DNA of 64,000 bases from Clitopilus passeckerianus (Eukaryota > Basidiomycota > Agaricomycetes > Agaricales > Entolomataceae): the NCBI GenBank assembly GCA_944990035.1, contig CALYLX010000126.1, positions 1,302,001 through 1,366,000 on the forward strand, written 5' to 3'. The position numbers were made by a program, and so were the translations under genes. Positions 23,501 to 36,551 of the stretch are shown here, piece after piece. The notes below the pieces were generated by a model. It made no database searches, was not told where the DNA came from, and saw only the letters and a program-made list of their open reading frames with translations. Position 1 is the stretch's first letter, and the number at the start of each line of letters is the position of its first letter.

Positions 23501-26500
23501 ACCCAGATTCAGAAGAACGTCCTTCCTTGAACGATAGGATCCCATCCGTGATCTTGCGAGTATATGCAAACGTCGGGGTAAGTTCAACATCCTGACACAA
23601 GAATGTGCATAGGTTTTTGACAATTTTGTCGGGAGGTTGTACGATTTGATGGTCGGAGCAAAATGCGATGAAAAGAGAGACAGCATTGGCAGAACGAGTT
23701 TGAAGGTCGGAGTTTTCTTCGGTCTGAGGAGAACGAATATGAGTTGAGTTCCAGTTCCTAGTAACAACCTCCGACCTTGATCCCATTCATGATACCCTTG
23801 ACCACCGGGCTGACCTTATCAGGGGTGCTCTTGAAAGCCACGAAAGCTGCGGCAAAGGCAGCGGACACACGAACGTCGTATTGGGTTTTGACAGCCGTGT
23901 AACGCTCGATGCTTGTGACAACCTTGGTGCGTTTTTCGGCTATACTTGCCAACTCCCGTTTTTTTGTCCTGCCGAGCATCTTTTCCAAAGCCGTATAGAT
24001 AGGCCCAACTGCCTTCTCCGCCGTCTCAATGGTAAAGCATCCCGGATGACTGCCCGTAATATCGATCTCGGTCCCTAGGAATGGAATGGACGAGGAAGGC
24101 AGCTTGCACTCTGTTGAGAAGGACTGCAACATAGCCACGGCATCGACATGTATGCGGCTGAGAGCAAATGCCATCTCGTGGTACGACGCAGGTAGCTTGC
24201 CTTGCAACCAGGTTAGGGTCTTCACGCTGAGAGTTTTCGCTAATTCCGAATTCTCGATCAGAGGGGAGCTACCCTTGGAAAATTCTTCCCACTCTCGGGC
24301 CCATTCCTCCGAAATGACCGCCGTCAAGAATTTTTGAAGCATACTCGTTGACTCGATATAGTGCAGTAAGATCGGGCTGAAGGTTTCCTCTTTGGTCTGT
24401 AACGGAACAGTCAATAAACGAAACTTGGACACAGGGGATGAAGTCCTACATTATTTGGCCAAAACGAGAGTAGGCATGCCAAAGCAGTAGCCGATGCGAT
24501 GCGAGCCTTCAAAGTCAGTTCCGAAGAAATGAGGGCGGGGTCTTGAGCCAACATGTTGCGGTCAACATTATGGTGTTCTGTTGCAGGTGCATTGTTTGTT
24601 GTAAGAGAAGGCCGATAGAAGACTGTGGTGTCGATAGGGAGTCCAAGAGGCGTCATCATGGTAGCGAACCATTCGAGGATGGTCTGCTGGGTAATTGCAT
24701 TCTCGATTGAGCCGGGAGATGCTGCCATGAGGGAAAGTGCTGTTCGCCAGCAGGTGAGAGTAGACGACCTGATATCTGAACGCTCTTCTGCAACAAGATT
24801 TTGGAATAGCAACTGGAGAAATGGCGCAGTGATCCAGTCTTTAGAGAGGGAGGGAACAACCATGAATGAAGTTAGGGTAGTCACAACTGCCAGCCGCACA
24901 CTCGATATGGTATGACGGAAGAAAGGGAAAAGAGTTGGAGCGAGCTTTGTGAGAGGTAGACTATCCGGAACATATGTTAGCGACCCAATTACATACTGCG
25001 GATAAAAACAACATACGACACAGTCTCATTCGCTAAGATAGATATGACATCTTCGTAAGAGACAAGTTTTCCTAGCAGGGGCCTCAGCTTGTTGTTTAGG
25101 TGGAGGAAAGTAGGAATTACCCAGTAGATCCATCACCGACCCAACGCTCGAACTTAGGTCGTCCTTCATATTTGATAGACACTGCCATAAGACCAGGAGG
25201 ATCTGACTAAGTGCTTCTGGGAGTTGGCGGACCAGATGATTGGTTATAGGAAGGAGGCATGAAGCGGCAACCGATCGGACGTCGTCGTCCTTGTCACCGA
25301 GTCTAGGTGGAAGGATACGCTCAACATCAATTCAACCATAACAGGAAATAAGGCTTACCCTAGAATAGCAGCCTCGACCACACCTTTAAGGATAGTCTTG
25401 CCAGTGATGTTGGATTCAGAATCCTCATCCTTGATTTCTCGGTGATCGAACAGATCATTGCGCACCGCAACTTCATACTTGATGCCGAGCAGACCTGCAT
25501 GCCGCACTTCCCAGACATAGCCGCCTTTCTCTGTGGCAGGCAGAGCAAAATTCTGTTGGATCATTTGTAAAAGGATATTGTGAACGTTGTTTACTGAGGC
25601 CTTCGGCATATGCATGAGTAGGGCTGCTAAGGTCTGCGACACCGTTTCGCGAACTGGTGCTATCACCTGACAAGAGTTTGTGAGATCTGCCCCTCTATCA
25701 TGTTACACCGGGACCTACCTGATCAGAAACGAAGTCTCCAAAGCGGTCCAAAACGAAGACGCATAGCAAATTGGCTGCGATGTCATTACACCACTGTTCA
25801 TGGGCCTTTGCGTTGTCATTTACTGAGAGACCATCTACACACTGTCAGACAAGGTATGATAATACACAAGCGGATTTCATACCTTTCATTCCTCCATACC
25901 GACCCTGTACCTTGAATAACTCCCGTAGAGCCATGGCTGCACCATGTCGGATTTCCCAAGCTGCGCTAAATAGGTCCACTTCCAGCATTTTGGCGAGACC
26001 ATCCCAGATCCAAACGCCAGGTTCCACCTCTAATGCTTTAACTTTCTGAGCTGCTTTCGGTGAGACAGCGCCACCTTTTGTTGGGTCGACGACAACTTTA
26101 TCTGCCGAAGATCCGTTGGCCTGTGGTTGAGGCGAATCCACCCTGGATGGGACGTTTTTCTCGTCTGACGCGACAAGGCGGGTCCTTGCAGCCGTTCAGT
26201 GAACATTCGCTACGCGCCTAGGATGGACTCACTTATTAGATGCACCCGCTGGCACCGCAGAGTATCGTGCGCCAGCTACTTGAGGCGGGGCTGCAACGAA
26301 GGCAGAGTTGCCAACTTTTCGCTTGCGTTTCAATCGGTTTCGCTCTCTAGCGGAGAGGGCAGAATCGGGTTCCGCCTGAGATGGTATAGCGGGCGTTGTC
26401 GGTGAAGGGACAGAGGGGGTATTCGGGGGTGGCGAATCCTCGTTCTTGGCATCCTTCACCCCAGTCGGTACATGCTCAGAGACTTGTTCCATGTCAACAT

Positions 26501-27190
26501 CCTCGTCATTCTCCATTTCAGCAGCAAACTCTTTGTCGAGGTCCATATCATCGGTGTCAAGGAAGTCAAGGCCCAGGCGGCCCATTGCCTCTTTTCGTGC
26601 TTTCCTGACCTCCGTTGCAGTTGAAAGGATTCCAACCGGCTTTTGGAATTCCTTGCCTGAGGAAGCGAGTAAAAGCTTTCCCTGCGAGATTAATTCACCA
26701 ACTGAAAATTTTGGAAAGGTAGGAGTAGCGTGGTATAAACTGTCATTCCCGGACGCTGTATCCGAGGTGTTAGATGGTCTCCAGAGGGGAACGAGGGTAA
26801 AAATATGGTTGAGAGCGACTGATGCTGCAGTCCTGGTTTCAAATGACTTCGAATGCAGATATGGAAGGATCTATTCGATGTCAATTTCGTGTTCATTCAG
26901 GAGAAACCAAGAACCTACCCGAGCGACAACGAACATTAGTTCTGTCCATGCCGACGGATCTGGGGGGACGTATTCGCGAGTAGACTTGACATCTTCCTCG
27001 TTAAGAGCGACATCGCCTGTGACACTTTTAGCGGCTAGTTGAGCGAGCTGTTTGGCAGCAGTGCTCCTGACTGAGCTTGAAGACCCTGTATCTAAAAGAA
27101 GAAGTAACCTGTCGAGCCTATAGAACGAGAACGAGAAAACATTGAGCCTTTGGTCGACCGTCGATCTTTCCGTCCATACCTCGAAGTCAT
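20582..27190 (-). CDS. MOT1: MOT1/BTAF1 TBP-associated Swi2/Snf2 ATPase
   Basis: MOT1 uses ATP to remove the TATA-binding protein from DNA and so redistributes transcription initiation. The start at 27190 (MTSR) splices across the 27179-27119 region to LDRLLLLLDTGSSSSVRSTAA, the exact opening expected of MOT1. A long HEAT-repeat N-terminal half (to about 22700) binds TBP and includes an acidic/Pro-rich insert near 26240-26580. The ATPase half contains DMGLGKTLQSICILA (Walker A), DEGHVIKNAKTK (Walker B, the DEGH form typical of MOT1), [22 protein letters not shown], and GGLGLTLTGADTVIFVEHD plus QAMDRAHRIGQKK (motifs V and VI). It ends GLDLSSFMSSLNK. It is the largest gene here, about 6.6 kb with more than ten introns. 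I see no disruption. Its 3' end lies about 265 bases from the PIG-H start. Confidence 0.96.
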
Positions 27191-27517
27191 TGCCTCACGG
27201 GGCTAACCGGGCCGATAACTGATATCAGGTGTATTTGCACTTGTTTACGGGGGGAGAGCCTTCGCGCACCTGAGCGGTCCACTCTTTAAATCTTCCTTGC
27301 TCGCGTGTGACTTTTTACTCTGTCACGGTCACACCTAATGCAACAACCCTGGAAGGCCCTGTACATTCAAAATCTTTTGCAGGAACTGATCGATTCCCAA
27401 AGCCCGTTGACAGCAGGTTCATGCACCATTATCACAACTTTCACAGAGGCTAATAGAGCTCAACCTCATATATAAGTTCTCGAAAAATGTGGTGAAGCTA
27501 GCGTTGACCGTCTGCGC

Positions 27518-28813
27518 GTGGCTGCTCACAACGTCACGGTCTCAAACTCGAACGAAACGACATGGGAGGATCTCAAAGAACTGAAGGCAATCGCCTATCA
27601 GAGCATGAAAAGCTGTGGCGACGCGCCGTTGGTGGTAGCATGGATGCAACTGTATACTATTGCATCTCTTTTACTATCTCTGGGCAATCTAACTTCTTCC
27701 ACCGCCCTTGAATCCTTAGCCCTCCTCGACCACATCATAATCGTGTGTGGGATGGCATGTGGACGTATTGAATCAGTCCATGCTTTGATAACCGAAATTC
27801 AGCGCTCTTTTCTCTCATACGAGCCGCTGAACTATCAATGGTCTCCCCCTCCTCCAAGAATCGATGCCCAACCTGCCAAATTTCCATCCGCAAAAAACCA
27901 AGTTGCAGTGTTGCCGAATCCACCTTCCATGTTCAAATTTCAAGCCCACCTGGCATCCAAGCCTTTTATCCTGCACAACTTTGCTGAGGATTGGCCAGCG
28001 CTCACAATTCATCCATGGTGTTCAGCGGCTTACCTGAAGTCGGTGTCTGGGCCTGGACGTGTTGTTCCAGTGGAGATAGGAAGAGACTATCGCGAAAATG
28101 ACTGGTCCCAAGAAGTCATGAGCTGGGAGACCTTTCTGGCTTCACTTGACCTTGCAGACCAATCGGTCGGCGTCAACGGCAGCACGAGGAATATGCTCTA
28201 CCTGGCGCAATACGACCTTCTGACTCACTTCCCAGGCCTTCGTGACGACATCGATGTTCCTGATTATATATTTGCCTCGATCGATGCGAACGAATACAGC
28301 GATTATAAACCGCCCAAAAACGACGACAATTTGGTGCTCAACGCATGGCTTGGCCCGAAGGGGACACTATCACCTGCACACACTGTGCGTGGCTATCTTT
28401 TCTTGACTGAGTATTTCCTCACACTATTCCTATTACCAGGACCCATACTTCAATTTTTTCGGTCAGATTTCTCTTCCTGAGGTGCCTGAAACCAAACTTA
28501 TTCTCCTCTAGTCCAAGTTGTTGGACATAAAACCATTTGGTTAGCTCCGCCAAAAATGTCCCCATCCATGCAACCTGCAGGCGCTAGTTCCCATGAAGAT
28601 ACACATCCAAGCCTTTCTATGCTGTCCAACACGTCACCTCTCAACGTATTCTGCGATGATGAACCTCCATCTGCTCAAGACCTTCCTGAGGAACTAATTG
28701 CGGAGGCAAGCTATGCCACCTTAGGGCCTGGGGATATGCTCTTCATTCCCCCTGGATGGTGGCATTCCATGCGAAGTGAATCAACTAGCTTCTCGGTATC
28801 AATGTGGTTCTAA
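27518..28813 (+). CDS. JmjC-domain oxygenase, JMJD5/KDM8-like
   Basis: The N-terminal helical region (WEDLKELKAIAYQSM, VVAWMQLYTIASLLLSL) resembles that of JMJD5. The JmjC fold follows with KPFILHNFAEDWPA, RVVPVEIGRDYRENDWSQE, NAWLGPKGTLSPAHT-DPYFNFF and KTIWLAPP. The iron-binding triad is complete: His and Asp in HTD, split by an intron at 28386-28440, and His in PPGWWHSM near the end. A second intron lies near 28463-28511. The enzyme is predicted to be an Fe(II)/2-oxoglutarate oxygenase; JMJD5 relatives act as arginyl hydroxylases, and substrate here is unknown. The start is not resolved. The frame is open from 27476, but its first in-frame ATG is at 27608 inside conserved sequence. An ATG at 27487 is out of frame. 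A missing first exon or a small indel could explain this. Confidence 0.85.
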
Positions 28814-28996
28814 ATGATATTATTGTCCCAAAATTAAATGCTCAGTATTCTATGAAGAGCATCATTCTCCTATTATTATTTTCAACCCTCAGAAATATGA
28901 GTACCAACTGCAGTCCCGTCGGGAAGTCCAGCTGCCGGGAGGTATGAATCTGTATGACCCACGATTTAGCCACATCCCCAAACTTTGATAAATGCG

Positions 28997-31900
28997 TTAT
29001 CCTGGGTCCTCATGCCTGCGATCTGGACTGCGCTCACGCGTATGCATGTGTCGAGGGTTCGACGTTGGCTTTAAGAATTGTGTAGAACTGGCGGGATTTG
29101 GTGACAAATACTGGGTATTTGGAGGTGGAATTGAGCGACCACGAGAAAGACTTGAAGAAAGCTGGAGGTCATCAAAATTGGGACTCTTGGACGATTCCAG
29201 AGGAGTGAAGGAATTCAAGGGGGATATAGATCGTGAAACGGTGCCATTGGACCCGTCAACCACCGTAGGTAGCAAGACAGCAAAGTGCTCCGTGGCATTG
29301 GTCAGTTCCAGCATTTTCCCCCGTAGAACGGGTGGGAAATCCTGTGGACGACCGAACGACTTTACCATGTTGGACAATTGTACCACAGTCTGTCATGCCA
29401 TCAGTACAAGGGACCGCTTGTGTATATCGCCCACTCACTTTGAGGAAAAACTGGGCCGAATGCTGGAACGCATATATGTCGATGACAGCGTCACTCACAA
29501 CGTTTGCCAGATCAAAGGTAGCGTCTCGGGCAGTCTGTATGAGACCTTGAATAGAGTGATTGATGATAGTGCCTTCCTGCGCCATGGAGTCCAGCAAGTC
29601 CCATACAGAAGGTGCAATATTCACGGCGACCAGTACCGCTTGGATCGTCTCCTGAGTAGCATCGGATTCTGATGTTGATGCGAAATCGAGGAAACTTCTT
29701 GAAGGTATTGAAGGTGACTGAGATGGTGAATAAATCGATGTCTGAGAACTTTGACGTGAGTGACCCTCGGTATCACTGAGCCATGGTGTGTAAGGAGTAG
29801 CAGATGTTACTTGATCTGGAGCAGTCGGAGATGGCGATTGAACTGTCGTTAGAGGTATTGTCATGTGCCTCTTCGGTGCTCGTAGCGTAGGCGCTTCAGC
29901 CGCTGCTCCTTGAGCAATTCCCCGCAAGAATGCTGGAAATTCCTCATTAGAGGGAAGTAGTTTCCCGAGCTCGACATCTTTGAAGCTGAAAGACCCTGCG
30001 TGCCGACGACTGCGAGCCCCTCCTGCCTGTAGCGGTGCTGGGGGGCCTAAAGCCAGATGTGTAGTCCGAGAACTTGCCGGTATAATCGCCTGGGGATTGC
30101 CATTCGGATGCCTCGTGTTAGGGGGTGCGTGCAATGTTGGACGAGATGGTAGCCATGGGATGATCGAATGGAGCAGCGGAAAGAATGTTTGCCATGCACC
30201 AGCTATTTCGGCAGTGGCGGCCCATATCTCCACGACCAGCCACTTCGCCAGCTGTGGCTCCGTTTGGGTTGACGGTGCACTCAGCAATGGGTTTAACAAG
30301 TCCACCGTATGTCGGAAAGTTGCAACCGCGTCTTTGCAGCTCTCTACGAGCGTCCGACATACGGCGGGAGGTGGAAGGGTCCTTTGCTTGACTGATTCGA
30401 AAACATCCAAGGCATGGGATAGTTGCTCAAGGTCGTGCCCCAATGATTCTAATATCTTTCTTGTCGTGGAGCTGGGGCCGTCGTCTGACAAAAGCTGTTG
30501 TTTGAGGGAAATATGAACTTTAGTGAGTGCGAAGACGAGGCTTCGAGCTGTTTCAGCTAAGTGGAAGATTGGATGTGGAGCCTTTCGGGCTGCACCAAAT
30601 GGTTGAACCCTAGGGCTTTTCTCATCTACGGATGAGTTTGAGTCAGCGTCTCCGGGTTTGAGACCCCTCGCTACCTGGTGGGCTAGCTCCGCTTCAAGTC
30701 CAGATCTTGCATGCGAAGTCGGCATTGAGTTGTCAACCGAACGTTGTTCGTCAGCGCTATTCCTAGCCTCGCTGGTGGGCGAAGGTAGCACGACAGGTGA
30801 AACTACCGACTTCTTCGTGAAATTCAACCTTGCGGTCCGAAGGTCAGGCATGCTTTGTTTCACGGGAAGTTGAGCCTCCTGAGCCTGGGAAATTTCAAAT
30901 CCCGTATGTGTATCAATTCGCAGGTTCCCATTATTTTGTGCGTCTGGTACACGATCTGCTCGGCCTTGCCGGGGAGGGCGGGGGCTACCATGGGGAGATC
31001 CTGCAAAGAATTTCGGGAAACGGGTTTGGGAGACGTCCTTATCCGATCCATGATCTGCATCGTCCTCCAGCCTCTCAGCAATAGATGTCATGGAGAGCGA
31101 GGACTCGACGGAGAAGGAGCGGGAATGCGGCCAGCGATCAAAACTATGGCCAGTGCTTGCAGAAAGTTGACTATGCCAGTCCCTATCACTAGCGATAATA
31201 CAAAAGAACACTAAATCGTTGTGTTTCTGCTGAGGTCGAAATACAACTCACCTTAAATCGTTTGAGGAAGGTTCACTATAACCCGAGAGATCGGGCATGC
31301 CTACTTCCTTTGGGTTTGTATCCATCCAGAGCTGCAGGGCTCGAACATCGACGCTTCTCGATTCCTGAGGTGCTGATTTGCTGAGAGACTCGACGACACG
31401 AGAAGGCGGCCATTGTAGTGGGTTCCGTTCTATTTGGAGGATCTCGAGTTTGCGAAAATCACGGAGGTAATCAGGAAGATGTGTCAACTTGTTGCGCCTT
31501 AGACACAAAACCTGTAAGGCGGTAAGTCACCGGAAATAAGGCTGCTTTTAGACCCTCCTACCCGAAGCCTTGCGAGTTGCCCAGCCTCCTGAGGAAGCTT
31601 CCTGATCCTATTGTGGCTGATGTCTAAAATGTCCAAGGTTGGCATTGAGATGAGCTATGCATTCCAACATGATTAATATTCATGTCTGCTGGGTGGTTCC
31701 TGGGAAGAGACGCACCACATCCGGAAAGACTGTGAAGTTGTTTCGTTCGAGGTTTAGATATCGGAGGTGGGACAATAAAACAAACTCTGAGGGAAGTCTA
31801 GTGAGTCGATTGAATCCAAGAGTTATCCTTGTCAAAAAGAAAGTTGAGGTGGGTGAAATGCGATGTTAACTGCCACATACCGTTGTGGGGCATCTCCAAC

Positions 31901-32092
31901 AGACGTTTTGCCCACTAACAATAGCTCCTCTACAGCTACCGCCCCAAGGTCCGTCAAATTCAGTTTTGCAAAGCTAAGTGTTACACAACCATCCTTCGAA
32001 GTCTGCCTCGCCTGCGAAATGTGAGTCGAACTAAGTGGAATCGAGGTGTTGTGCTCTGTTGGATCAGGCGTCCAAAGGCCAGAACGTTCCAT
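28997..32092 (-). CDS. SOG2-type leucine-rich-repeat protein of the RAM signalling pathway
   Basis: SOG2 is a scaffold of the RAM network (with Cbk1-, Mob2- and Hym1-type partners) that controls polarity and cell separation in fungi. The N-terminus from ATG 32092 carries leucine-rich repeats spread over several exons: LGFNRLTRLPSEFVLLSHLR, LDILDISHNRIRKLPQEAGQ, LRVLCLRRNKLTHLPDYLRD and LEILQIERNPLQWPP. A large exon (about 31211-29400) holds disordered Ser/Pro regions and the conserved Sog2 segment, including PIFHLAETARSLVFALTKVH. The final exon ends RHEDPG at 28997. I preferred ATG 32092 (MERSGLWTPD) because upstream in-frame codons lack an ATG. The gene is head-to-head with PAN2. Confidence 0.88.
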
Positions 32093-32414
32093 GACTGCTT
32101 TCTGGGGAGACCAAGGAAAAAATGAATACCGCAAGAGCGGCTTGCTTCCCACTCTTTATGAACCGTAGCTGCGAAGCAACCTAGGCCAGTGACAAAGTGG
32201 GCTGAGGTATCATGTCAAAAGGGGTTCAGGACAAGCAGCACGCGGCTGATCAACGATGCAAACGCAGCGACTTTCATCACGTTTGTATCCCACATTTGTG
32301 TTTTCAATTGTCTGTATCACCGCTTTATGCTCTAACTACGACACACGCAAGGAAACAACCTATTATAGGTCATTATTCATTGCATTGTATAGAAAACCGG
32401 CCTAAAATCCCTGG
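32093..32414. promoter_or_regulatory. Divergent promoter region of SOG2 and PAN2
   Basis: The two start codons are 322 bases apart and point away from each other, so both promoters must lie between them. I see no clear TATA box or shared palindrome. Confidence 0.5.
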
Positions 32415-35400
32415 ATGGCAAACGCCTATCGGCCGGCAAAGGCTCTATCACTCTGCACTTATGGAACCTCTGTGACTGCTCTCTCATTCGACCCGGTTTC
32501 AGACCTTCTTTGGGTTGGATCAAGCTCAGGACACGTCTTTTCCACCTGTAGCAGTCGGGACATCCGAGAGGTATCGTTCCCAATCGGTGGTCATAACGGA
32601 GTCAAGAAAATCCTTGCGGACGAGAAACATGTCAGAGCTATTGGTATTGACGGAGAGGGCATCGGGACATGGCTCAAAGGCGGCATGAACAAATGGTATC
32701 ATAGGTAAGGAGAACTCATGCAACTTTTTTGGTGGATATTGATACACAAACAGGTCCCCGACCGCGACCATCTCCACCTTTTGTACTCTAACAAACTCGA
32801 CGAAGCTCGCTGCTTCTACCTCAGAACTTGAGCTGTTGTACTTGAACTCCTTGACCGGCGCCGTATTGAGACGATCATCCGTTCCATCTCTCATCACACA
32901 TTTAGCAACCTCGCACTCAAGCCAAATATCTGGTTCAATGGATGGGTATATTCGTGCCCATGACCCACGATTAACAAACACCTGGGTTCCAGGAACTGCT
33001 GTAAAGGCTCATCACGGGGGAGTTCGTGGTCTTCAAACTGCTGGCAACTTCATCTTTACCATAGGAACTGGTGAAAGGTGAGGATGCCTGCCCCATCTTG
33101 ATGAGGTCGATTTGCTGAACGTCAATAGTATAACCCGTACATATCTGGACCCCTTGGTCAAGGTGTTTGATATCCGCACTATGAAGTCGTTGTCACCCAT
33201 CACGTTCTCCCCTGGCCCGGCTTTTATTCACGTGCTTCCCAAAAAACAGTCTACAATTGCAATTGTTTCGAGTCAAGGCTTGGTTAACATAGTCGATGCT
33301 GCCAACCCATCGGCCACCGAGTTTTACCAGGTAATTTGGAATTTACCTGAGCGAATTTATCTAAACTTCTGCAGCTTGACCCAACATCTGAGATCACATC
33401 ATTTACGGTCTCTCCTACCAATACGTACATGGCGTTTGGTGATGCTGAAGGCCTCGTTCACATATGGTCACAAGTTGAGGACGGGACAGCCGTTCCGTAC
33501 AACGGCTTCGACGGCCGACCCCTTGAACTTGCTCATACTCCAGCCGAAGTACCTCAGATAGAGTGGAATGATAATACGTCAGTGAAGGCGCGATTCTGCG
33601 TCAAAGTTTTTGGCTGACGGCGAAAACAGGCCCCTTAATTCAATCGGAATGCCTTACTATGATACTCCGCTGCTCTCCTCTTGGACATCGGGCCTAAGTG
33701 CTGGTCTTCGTCGCTATGGATTTCCGGGGCCACAGACAATACCTCCTCAGGTCCTGAGTACCATGAGGATCAAAGACGATGTCGCCTATGCTGCGTTCCC
33801 TAAAGAATTGCGAGGTACTCGTAATGTCGCGACTGCTGTCACGAGCAAACAGCAGGCCCGCTTCAGAAGCGATCGATCGAGAAACTCCCGAGTAGGTCTT
33901 CCTTGACTCATGTGTGAGTAGGTTATTGATTATAGTCCAAGGCTAATGATGACTTCGAGTTACACCATGCAAGTGGAGATATACCTCGCATGTATCGCCA
34001 GGTCGAAATTGAGTATTCAAAGTTTGGTGTCGAAGACTTCGACTTTGGGTATGGATACCTCATTCAACTCTGTGCACTTCTGATGTCTGCCCGCAGGTTC
34101 TACAACACAACGAATTACAGTGGTCTAGAGACACATATCCTGAACTCGTACACAAACGCTGTCGTTCAGATTATGCATTACATGTCTCCCATCCGGAAAT
34201 TAGCGAAGTCGCACATCACCACAGCATGTGTGCGGGAACATTGCTTGTTGTGCGAACTTGGATTCGTGTCTCGTATGCTAGAGGATGCACACGGAACGAA
34301 TTGCCAGGCCAGCAACTTCTGCAAGACGGTTGGGGCGCTTGCCCAACGTAAGCTTCTCATTTACCAAATTCCTGAAGTTCTTACAGGTGTCTCGTCTAGT
34401 GTCAAATGCCATCGAACTGATGGACTTCGGGATCGACGCTGGGAGAACAGACCAGGCAAGGCGGATACAGACCTTCCACCGCTTTTTATTGGAATATCTG
34501 CAAGCTGAAAGCAGTACTCCTCCCCGTAATCCTGTCTTGTCCAAGCAGATGCAAGAGGGCGCAGAAATGTCCTCACCAATTACTCAGCTACTCGGCATAA
34601 GCGGGAAGACGATCGTGACATGCCCACATTGTAGGGCTGTTCGCGAGAAGGACAACCATACCCATATAATTGATCTGATCTATCTTCGAAAACCTCAAGG
34701 AGATACAGAGAACATAGATTTTATGACCCTCCTCCACCATTCACTCCTACGAGAAGTGACACATAAAGCACCCTGTCAATCGTGCAAACGTAACGGAATA
34801 TTTACATCTTGGCGATCAATTGTCCCGGAGAACTTGCCTCCTCTTCTGGCTCTAAATGCCAATGCTTTTGAGGAAGATTCAGCCTCGGTGTGGCTCGACT
34901 CCTCTAGCGGAAGATTCCTGAAGACCGAGATCGAGTTGGCTGCAACGGAGCAAGGCAGAAACCATTATCACAGTGTCAAGTATCTTCTGAGGGTACTCAT
35001 CCGTAATTACTTGCCTTCTCGGCTTCTACTAATGTCGGAATGCAGGCAATGGTGGTGCAGGTGGTTGCACAAGACAAGTCCTCTCATCTGGTAGCAGTTG
35101 TCAGAGGTATCAACTGTTGACGGGTTGTCTTTTCCGGCAAATCTGACTACCCATTTTAGTTCCGGATGCGGAGGGCAGGGCAGACCTCAAAAGTCCTTGG
35201 TTCGTGTTCAACGACTTTGCTGTTGAGAATGTCACAGAACAAGAGGCACTGAGCTTTCCCGGCAAGTGGAAAGTGAGTACCTCAATTCCCTTGCCGTCAT
35301 CTGTATATTCATAATATCTTCGGCATAGGTTCCAGCAATCATCTACTATGAACGCGCGAACCTCAACGACACCCTTACCTATGCAGACTTGCCTGACAGA

Positions 35401-36433
35401 ATCGATGAAAAAATCCTTAGCAAGGAAACATCCATTGCTCGGTAAGTGATCACCTTCAAAGAAAGTACTCCCTTCCTGACTAGGGTCAAGCAACCGAGAT
35501 CTAAGTCTAGTAAAACATCAGCGCTTGTCCCCGGAAGAGCTCCCGCAGCCTGGAACCTTGGTCGCGATTGACGCTGAATTCGTCCTGATGCAGCAGGTAA
35601 GTTTGAACTGTCTTGTATCTGATGTGTTCCAACCCTCGAGTCGCAGGAAGATACTGAGTTCAGGTCAGACGGAACTAAGAAAGTCCTTCGCCCTGCTCGT
35701 TTGAGCCTAGCGCGTGTATCTGTTCTTCGTGGAGATGGTCCAAAGAAGGGCATTCCTTTCATTGACGACTACATCCATACAAGCGAGATGATTGTCGACT
35801 ACTTGACAGAATTCTCTGGAATAAAATGTACGTTCCCCCCCCCCCCGCCGCTATTCTGTAATTCGAAACTGAGTCCATCCCAAGTCGGAGATTTGGATCC
35901 TCAAATCTCCCGACATACCCTGACCCCGTTAAAGGTTGTCTACAAAAAGCTGCGGCTATTGGTAGATCGAGGTTGCATCTTTATTGGACATGGACTTTCG
36001 AAGGATTTCCGGATTATCAGTGGGTTTGCATGGCCTATAGGCGCGTAAGCTTTCGCTGACAATCTATACAAGATCTCTTCGTCCCTCCCAGTCAAGTGAT
36101 TGATACGGTCGACCTGTTCTTTATTCAAGAACGCCAGCGCCGACTTTCCTTACGTTTCCTATGCTGGTTCCTCCTCAATGAACAGATCCAAATGGAGACG
36201 CACGACTCTATAGAGGATGCATACTCTGCCCTTAGCCTTTACGAAGTTTTCAGGGATTGGGAGACACAGGACGTCGTAGAGGAGAAGCTGGATGAGCTCT
36301 ATAGGGAAGGGAGACTATTTGTATGTGTGATTTGCTTCAACTCGAAGCAAGTTCCTCACTTTTCAAAATTTAGAACTTCAAACCACCCTCTGCGGCGGAT
36401 GAGCTCACATCGTTTTCGCCCCCGAGAACTTGA
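32415..36433 (+). CDS. PAN2: PAN2, catalytic subunit of the PAN2-PAN3 poly(A) nuclease
   Basis: PAN2 shortens mRNA poly(A) tails in the cytoplasm before CCR4-NOT takes over. The N-terminus at 32415 (MANAYRPAKALSL) begins a WD40 propeller, with TALSFDPVSDLLWVGSSSGH, GSMDGYIRAHDPR and PLVKVFDIRTMKSL. The catalytically dead UCH-like domain follows (around 33990-35270), including LETHILNSYTNAVVQIMHY. The C-terminal DEDD exonuclease (from about 35560) retains all acidic residues: VAIDAEFVLM (D, E), FIGHGLSKDFRI (D) and HDSIEDAYSAL (H, D). It ends ELTSFSPPRT at 36433 after a short last exon. At least ten introns are present; one (35828 onwards) contains a run of twelve cytosines. The gene is convergent with PDCD5. 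Confidence 0.95.
35835..35846 (+). repeat. Poly-C homopolymer inside a PAN2 intron
   Basis: Twelve consecutive cytosines follow the 5' splice site GTACGTT of a PAN2 intron. The run does not affect coding sequence. Its length is liable to slip in replication and in sequencing. Confidence 0.85.
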
Positions 36434-36551
36434 GCGCGATCGCACAACGGAACATCCAGTAGACCGAGGCAGCAGGTATAGTGTAACGTTGTATGTACTT
36501 GAGAGCAATTCCATTACATTCATTATCCGCGTTTGAGGTGCCAAGAATGAA

